A stretch of 9,862 nucleotides of DNA, from contig DAXF01000032.1 in assembly GCA_002506255.1 (NCBI GenBank), positions 2,226 through 12,087 on the forward strand, in the 5' to 3' direction. The translations under genes and the position numbers were made by a program. The notes beneath the pieces are model-generated. The model did no database searches and had not been told where the DNA came from. It saw only the letters and a program-made list of their open reading frames with translations. The stretch comes from Methanomassiliicoccaceae archaeon UBA367. Lineage in GTDB: Archaea > Thermoplasmatota > Thermoplasmata > Methanomassiliicoccales > Methanomethylophilaceae. Numbering within the stretch: the stretch's first letter is position 1; each line of letters starts with the position of its first letter. Shown here piece by piece: positions 6,172 to 9,862 of the stretch.

Positions 6172-6930
6172 ATGCCCTTCGAAGAGAATGAGCTAGTCTT
6201 CATGGAAGACTCTTACGGGAAGAAGCACTGGCTCAAAGTCGCCTACAAGATGCTGAAGATACACTCCCTGGGCACCGTTGACGGTGAGAGGTTCAGAGAT
6301 CTGGACGATGGTTCCAGGATGACGGTGGCCGGCAAGGAGTTCACAGTATTCAGACCGACCACGGTCGATATGATGACCTCTCTTGAGAGGGGGGCGCAGA
6401 TAATAACCCCGAAGGATGCGGAAGTGATACTCTTCCGTTGCGACATAAGGGCAGGCAGCACGGTCTTGGAAGTGGGCGCCGGGTCCGGAGCGTTGACCAT
6501 GGCCCTTCTGAGGGCGGTCTCCCCTAACGGGAGGGTCCTCACCCTGGAGCTCAGAGAGGACAATGCCCAGCTGGCCGGCAGGAATGTCAGGCGCATGGGC
6601 TTCGAGAACTGGGATTGCATAGTGTGCGATGCCAGGGAGGCCGATCCGGATATTACGGCCGATGCCCTGGTAATGGACATGCCGGACCCGGAGAACGCCT
6701 TCAGCAACCTGCTGCCGAAGGTCAGGCCCGGCGGCATGGTATGCGTTTACATCCCCAACGCGAATCAGCTTCAGAATGCGGTCAATGCTATGAGGGAAGC
6801 GGGTCTCAGGGATGTTCTCGCATGTGAGACCATACAGAGAGAAATGGTGGTACACCCCGGCGGCGTGAGGCCCTCATTCGACATGCTGGGTCACACAGGA
6901 TATCTGGCCTTCGGAAGGCGCACAGCCTGA
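6172..6930 (+). CDS. trmI: tRNA (adenine-N1)-methyltransferase, TrmI family
   Basis: This protein transfers a methyl group from S-adenosylmethionine to N1 of adenine in the T-loop of tRNA (A58, and also A57 in some archaea). From the ATG at 6172 it has 252 residues. A small N-terminal beta domain (ELVFMEDSYGKKHWLKV, then KEFTVFRPTTVD) precedes a Rossmann methyltransferase fold. Motif I is VLEVGAGSGALT (98-109), an acidic end of strand 2 is TLELRED, motif IV is DALVMDMPDPE (164-174), and the family tail is LGHTGYLAFGRR. The start is uncertain: an in-frame ATG at 6151 adds seven residues. I prefer 6172 because its first residues line up with the start of archaeal TrmI as I recall it; promoter spacing would also allow 6151. 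It is divergent from DUF1638 and ends 45 bases before purS, which has its own TATA box. Confidence 0.9.
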   Translation: MPFEENELVFMEDSYGKKHWLKVAYKMLKIHSLGTVDGERFRDLDDGSRMTVAGKEFTVFRPTTVDMMTSLERGAQIITPKDAEVILFRCDIRAGSTVLEVGAGSGALTMALLRAVSPNGRVLTLELREDNAQLAGRNVRRMGFENWDCIVCDAREADPDITADALVMDMPDPENAFSNLLPKVRPGGMVCVYIPNANQLQNAVNAMREAGLRDVLACETIQREMVVHPGGVRPSFDMLGHTGYLAFGRRTA

Positions 6931-6944
6931 GTAAGCTAAGAATC

Positions 6945-6954
6945 CTTTTAATTA
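6945..6954 (+). promoter_or_regulatory. TATA promoter of the purSLQ operon
   Basis: CTTTTAATTA has its AT-rich core centred about 26 bases before the ATG at 6976, which fits leaderless initiation. The T-run at 6946-6949 may also help terminate trmI transcription, which ends only 15 bases earlier. It argues against the in-frame GTG at 6955 as the purS start. Confidence 0.6.
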
Positions 6955-6975
6955 GTGAACTCTCATATACGCACA

Positions 6976-7215
6976 ATGGCCGTAATCGAGATAAGAATAG
7001 AGCTCAAGAAAGGCGTGGCCGACCCCGAAGGAAGCAACACGAAGAAGACACTGGAGTCTCTCGGGTTCAAAGGCGTCGGTTCCGTCAAGTGCGTGAAAGT
7101 CTTCGAAGTGGAACTGGACATGGGCAAGTCCGAGGCTGTGAAGGCCGGTGAGGAGATGTGCCGCGTTCTTCTGGCAAACCCAGTCATCCAGAGCTACAGC
7201 GTCACCGCGAGATGA
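6976..7215 (+). CDS. purS: Phosphoribosylformylglycinamidine synthase subunit PurS
   Basis: PurS is the small subunit that bridges PurL and PurQ in the three-part FGAM synthase, where it helps hand ammonia from the glutaminase to the synthetase. The 79-residue protein has the usual size and features: an N-terminal strand IEIRIELKKGVADPEGSN, a helix KKTLESLGF, the VGSVKCVKVFEVELD strand pair (35-48) and a final helix with NPVIQSYSV. The ATG at 6976 was chosen because family members begin directly with this first strand and because the TATA box lies about 26 bases upstream; a GTG 21 bases earlier is unlikely. It is the first gene of purSLQ, with four bases between its stop and the purL ATG. Confidence 0.93.
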   Translation: MAVIEIRIELKKGVADPEGSNTKKTLESLGFKGVGSVKCVKVFEVELDMGKSEAVKAGEEMCRVLLANPVIQSYSVTAR

Positions 7216-7219
7216 TCTG

Positions 7220-9544
7220 ATGGCGAAGAAGGCATTGTCCGTCAAGAGGGACGTACCTTTCCCTCTCCACGACGTGAACATACTCTCGGCTTCTGATGAA
7301 GAGCTCAAGAGCATATCGTCGGAGATGGGACTGAGCCTGTCTCTGGACGAGATGAAGGTCATAGTAGATTACTTCAAGAAAGAGGGCAGGAACCCGACGG
7401 ACGTGGAGCTGGAGTCCCTCGGACAGGCCTGGAGCGAGCACTGCTGCTACAAGAGCTCCAAGAACATACTCAAGAAATTCGTATTCTCGGTTAAGCACCC
7501 CAATGTTCTGTCGAGAGGGGACGCAGGAGTCATGGTCTTCGATGAGGATCACGGATACGCACTCAGGATAGAGAGTCACAATCATCCTTCGGCGATAGAG
7601 CCGTACGGAGGAGCGGCCACAGGGATAGGCGGCATACTCAGGGACATCGTGTGCATGGGGGCGCAGCCGGTAGGGCTCGGGGACCCCCTGTGCTTCGGTC
7701 CGATCGACAGGAAAGGGGAGCTCCCGCCGGGCACAAAGCACCCCAGGTACCTGCTCAGCGGCGTAGTATCCGGGATAAGGGATTACGGCAACAGGGTCGG
7801 AGTGCCGACCATCACAGGCGGTTTCTTCTTCGATGAGAGGTACACGACGAACTGTCTAGTGAACGTGGGGGCTTTGGGAATAGTCAGAAAGGACGAGCTG
7901 ACCAACAACTTCGCGGGAGGGCCGGGGGAGACAATGATTCTGATCGGCGGCAGAACCGGGAGGGACGGCATACACGGCGTGACCTTCGCATCCGCGGATC
8001 TCACCTCCACTTCCGATGAGGATTCCAGGGGGGCCGTACAGCTGGGCGACCCCATAACAAAGGAGCCGATAATACACGCATGCCTGGAGGTCAACCGCCT
8101 CGGTCTCATAACCGGGATGAAGGACTTGGGTGGAGGAGGTCTCAGCTGTGTCGTCGGCGAGATGGCCCTTTCCGCCGGGGAATGCGGAGCAGATGTCCAT
8201 CTGGAAAAGGTGCCCCTCAAAGAGGAGGGTCTGGCACCTTGGGAGATATGGGTCTCGGAGTCCCAGGAGCGCATGATGGTCACCTGCAAGCCCGAGAATA
8301 CCGACAAGATACTGGAGATATTCGAGCTCTGGGACGTTCTGGCTACACCGGTGGCGGTCACCACGGATGTCCCCAGGACGAAGGTTTATTGGCATGGGAC
8401 CAAGGTCCTGGACATGGACACGGAGTTCCTTACCGGAGGACCTGCATACGACAGGCCCTACGTCAGCCCGAAGATCTCGGGCAAGGAGAACGAGGTGTTC
8501 CCCAAGATACCCTCCGCAGGAGAGGCGATATTGGATCTCCTTTCGGATCTTAATGTGGCTTCAAGGGAATGGGCCATAAGACAGTATGATTTCGAGGTCA
8601 GGGGGTCAACCGCCCTGGGGCCGATGGTCGGTAAGATGAACGCTGCCGGGCCCGGCGACGCATCCATAATAATGCCTGTGCCGGGAAGCTTCAGGGGATT
8701 GGCCGCCGTCATAGGCTGCAACCCGTGGTTCACGGAGGCGGACCCATACAACGGTGCCATGTCCTCGGTCGAGGAAGCGCTCAGAGGTCTTGTCGCCGTA
8801 GGCGCGAGGCCCGATGCCATAACCAACTGCCTTAACTTCGGAAACCCCGAGAAACCGGACAGGCTCGGCGTGTTCAGGGAGGCCGTGCGCGGCCTTGGCG
8901 ACATATGCAGAGCATTGGAGATACCCATACCTTCAGGCAACGTCAGTCTGTACAATGAAGGGTCGGAAGGCGGCGGAGTGCTGCCGACCCCGATGATCAT
9001 GGCTACCGGGATAATCGAGGATGCCAGGAAAGCCGTCAGCGCAGATTTCAAGGATCCAGGTAACAGGATCTATATGGTAGGAAGCACGAAGGACGAGATG
9101 GGAGGGTCCCTTCTGTTCCGCAAGTACGGAGGCAGCGGAGGTTCCGTTCCGAAATCCGATCCTGTAGTGTTCAAGAGGATATCAGAGAAGCTGCTGTCCG
9201 CGATCGACAGGCGCCTGGTAAGGAGCTGTCATGACTGCTCGGACGGAGGAGCCGCAGTCGCAATAGCGGAGATGTGCCTCTCCGGAAGGGTAGGAGCGGA
9301 GATAGATGTTCCGAGTGACGTAAAAGAGAGCATCTGGCTCTATTCTGAGAGCAACACCCGCTGGATAGTCGAGATCAAGGAGAGCGCCGCTGCGGAGTTC
9401 GAGAGGATAATGGGCGAAGATGCGAAGATGATAGGCAGGACGGGTGGGGATTCGCTAGCAATAGCGGGAGCGAGGATACCTGTATTCAGCCTATACGAGT
9501 CATGGAGCAAGCCTTTGTGGAATGTGATGGGAGGTGCAGCATGA
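7220..9544 (+). CDS. purL: Phosphoribosylformylglycinamidine synthase subunit PurL (small type)
   Basis: PurL is the ATP-dependent synthetase subunit that converts FGAR to FGAM with ammonia from PurQ, the fourth step of purine synthesis. At 774 residues it is the small, separate type, not the 1300-residue fused enzyme. Motifs run in order: QAWSEHCCYKSSK with the active-site histidine H74 (69-81), IESHNHPSAIEPYGGAATGI (117-136), KDLGGGGLS (301-309), the start of the second half RGSTALGPMVG (461-471), LNFGNPEKP (538-546), PSGNVSLYNE (571-580) and SCHDCSDGGAAVA (669-681). The position after SEHC is Cys where many members have Ser. The open frame extends to 7148, inside purS, but the ATG at 7220 gives a normal start four bases after the purS stop; GATGATC just upstream is a weak Shine-Dalgarno candidate. 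The stop overlaps the purQ ATG (ATGA). Confidence 0.96.
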   Translation: MAKKALSVKRDVPFPLHDVNILSASDEELKSISSEMGLSLSLDEMKVIVDYFKKEGRNPTDVELESLGQAWSEHCCYKSSKNILKKFVFSVKHPNVLSRGDAGVMVFDEDHGYALRIESHNHPSAIEPYGGAATGIGGILRDIVCMGAQPVGLGDPLCFGPIDRKGELPPGTKHPRYLLSGVVSGIRDYGNRVGVPTITGGFFFDERYTTNCLVNVGALGIVRKDELTNNFAGGPGETMILIGGRTGRDGIHGVTFASADLTSTSDEDSRGAVQLGDPITKEPIIHACLEVNRLGLITGMKDLGGGGLSCVVGEMALSAGECGADVHLEKVPLKEEGLAPWEIWVSESQERMMVTCKPENTDKILEIFELWDVLATPVAVTTDVPRTKVYWHGTKVLDMDTEFLTGGPAYDRPYVSPKISGKENEVFPKIPSAGEAILDLLSDLNVASREWAIRQYDFEVRGSTALGPMVGKMNAAGPGDASIIMPVPGSFRGLAAVIGCNPWFTEADPYNGAMSSVEEALRGLVAVGARPDAITNCLNFGNPEKPDRLGVFREAVRGLGDICRALEIPIPSGNVSLYNEGSEGGGVLPTPMIMATGIIEDARKAVSADFKDPGNRIYMVGSTKDEMGGSLLFRKYGGSGGSVPKSDPVVFKRISEKLLSAIDRRLVRSCHDCSDGGAAVAIAEMCLSGRVGAEIDVPSDVKESIWLYSESNTRWIVEIKESAAAEFERIMGEDAKMIGRTGGDSLAIAGARIPVFSLYESWSKPLWNVMGGAA
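9529..9536 (+). promoter_or_regulatory. Shine-Dalgarno site of purQ
   Basis: GGGAGGTG lies four bases before the purQ ATG, inside the last codons of purL. It is the strongest ribosome-binding site in the window and fixes the purQ start. Confidence 0.8.
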
Positions 9545-9862
9545 AAGCTGAGGATGTTAAGGTATGCGTCATTCGTATAGAGGGGACCAACTGCGAAGAT
9601 GAGATGTATCAAGCCTTCAAAATGGTCGGTGCGTCCCCGGAGCTGGTGCACCTTAAGCAACTGGCGGGCAAAGCCTCCGACCATGCGAAACGCAGTCTTG
9701 AGGATTATGATATCCTGGCCTTCCCCGGGGGATTCTCCGCGGGAGATTACGTGCGGGCAGGTGCGATATTCGCCGCCAGGATAAAGAGCGACATAGGGAC
9801 AGAACTGAAGAGGTTCGTGGAATCCGAGAAGCCGGTTCTCGGAGTATGCAACGGATTCCAGA
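9541..9862 (+). CDS. purQ: Phosphoribosylformylglycinamidine synthase subunit PurQ (glutaminase), 5' part
   Basis: The first 107 codons of the class I glutamine amidotransferase subunit of FGAM synthase are present, and the gene runs off the right edge. PurQ hydrolyses glutamine and channels ammonia to PurL. Visible are the N-terminal VKVCVIRIEGTNCEDEM (6-22), typical of PurQ, the oxyanion segment LAFPGGFSAGDYVRAGAI (59-76), and the nucleophile elbow GVCNGFQ (101-107), in which C103 is the catalytic cysteine. The His-Glu part of the triad lies outside the window. The start overlaps the purL stop by four bases and has a strong Shine-Dalgarno sequence, so the two subunits are likely made in coupled amounts. 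Completeness downstream cannot be judged. Confidence 0.94.
   Translation, partial: MKAEDVKVCVIRIEGTNCEDEMYQAFKMVGASPELVHLKQLAGKASDHAKRSLEDYDILAFPGGFSAGDYVRAGAIFAARIKSDIGTELKRFVESEKPVLGVCNGFQ

Noticed and set aside
6955..6975. GTG at 6955 as the purS start
   Set aside because: It directly follows the TATA core, so it would not be in the transcript, and the extra residues are not PurS-like.
6931..6975. Possible tRNA or small RNA between trmI and purS
   Set aside because: It is only 45 bases long, has no cloverleaf or strong hairpin, and is explained by the purS promoter and a weak T-run.
7148..7219. Upstream extension of purL into purS
   Set aside because: It would overlap purS by 68 bases in another frame. 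The ATG at 7220 is four bases after the purS stop and gives a normal PurL length.

Overview
The window looks like chromosomal DNA from a euryarchaeon, most likely a methanogenic member of the Thermoplasmata such as Methanomassiliicoccales. The reasons are an archaeal gene set (pantoate kinase, a DUF357 protein, a HerA-type ATPase, archaeal/eukaryal-type ProRS, TrmI with the archaeal C-terminal motif), TATA boxes about 25-29 bases before leaderless starts, heavy use of AGG (Arg) and ATA (Ile), moderately high GC, and a DUF1638 protein, a family common in methanogens. The lineage is inferred from impressions of protein sequence, not from a search.

Layout. 1-1052 (+): the 3' end of coaBC, overlapping pantoate kinase by 4 bases (coenzyme A synthesis). 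1036-2929 (-): an operon of a HerA-like ATPase followed by a small DUF357 protein, converging on pantoate kinase with overlapping 3' ends. 2930-3030: a divergent promoter region with one TATA box per strand. 3031-5288 (+): prs (PRPP synthase) and proS (prolyl-tRNA synthetase), overlapping by 4 bases. 5267-6091 (-): a DUF1638 protein, the only complete gene here ending in TAG, converging on proS with overlapping ends. 6092-6171: a second divergent promoter region built around one palindromic TTATAA. 6172-6930 (+): trmI, tRNA m1A methyltransferase. 6976 to the window end (+): purS-purL-purQ with their own promoter, purQ cut by the window edge.

Function. The genes are housekeeping: CoA, PRPP and purine synthesis, tRNA charging and modification, plus a DNA-translocase-like ATPase. 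PRPP made by Prs is the first substrate of the purine pathway in which PurSLQ performs the FGAM synthase step. Coding density is very high: no stretch above about 100 bases lacks a gene. I saw no tRNA or rRNA gene, insertion sequence, CRISPR array or long repeat.

Regulation. First genes of transcription units (herA, prs, DUF1638, purS) have a TATA element at the distance expected for leaderless mRNA, while the internal genes DUF357 and purQ have clear Shine-Dalgarno sequences. I found no convincing new biological system. The items most worth a second look are the DUF1638 protein and its TAG stop, the HerA-DUF357 pair without NurA, the shared palindromic TATA box, and the missing C-terminal tyrosine of ProRS.
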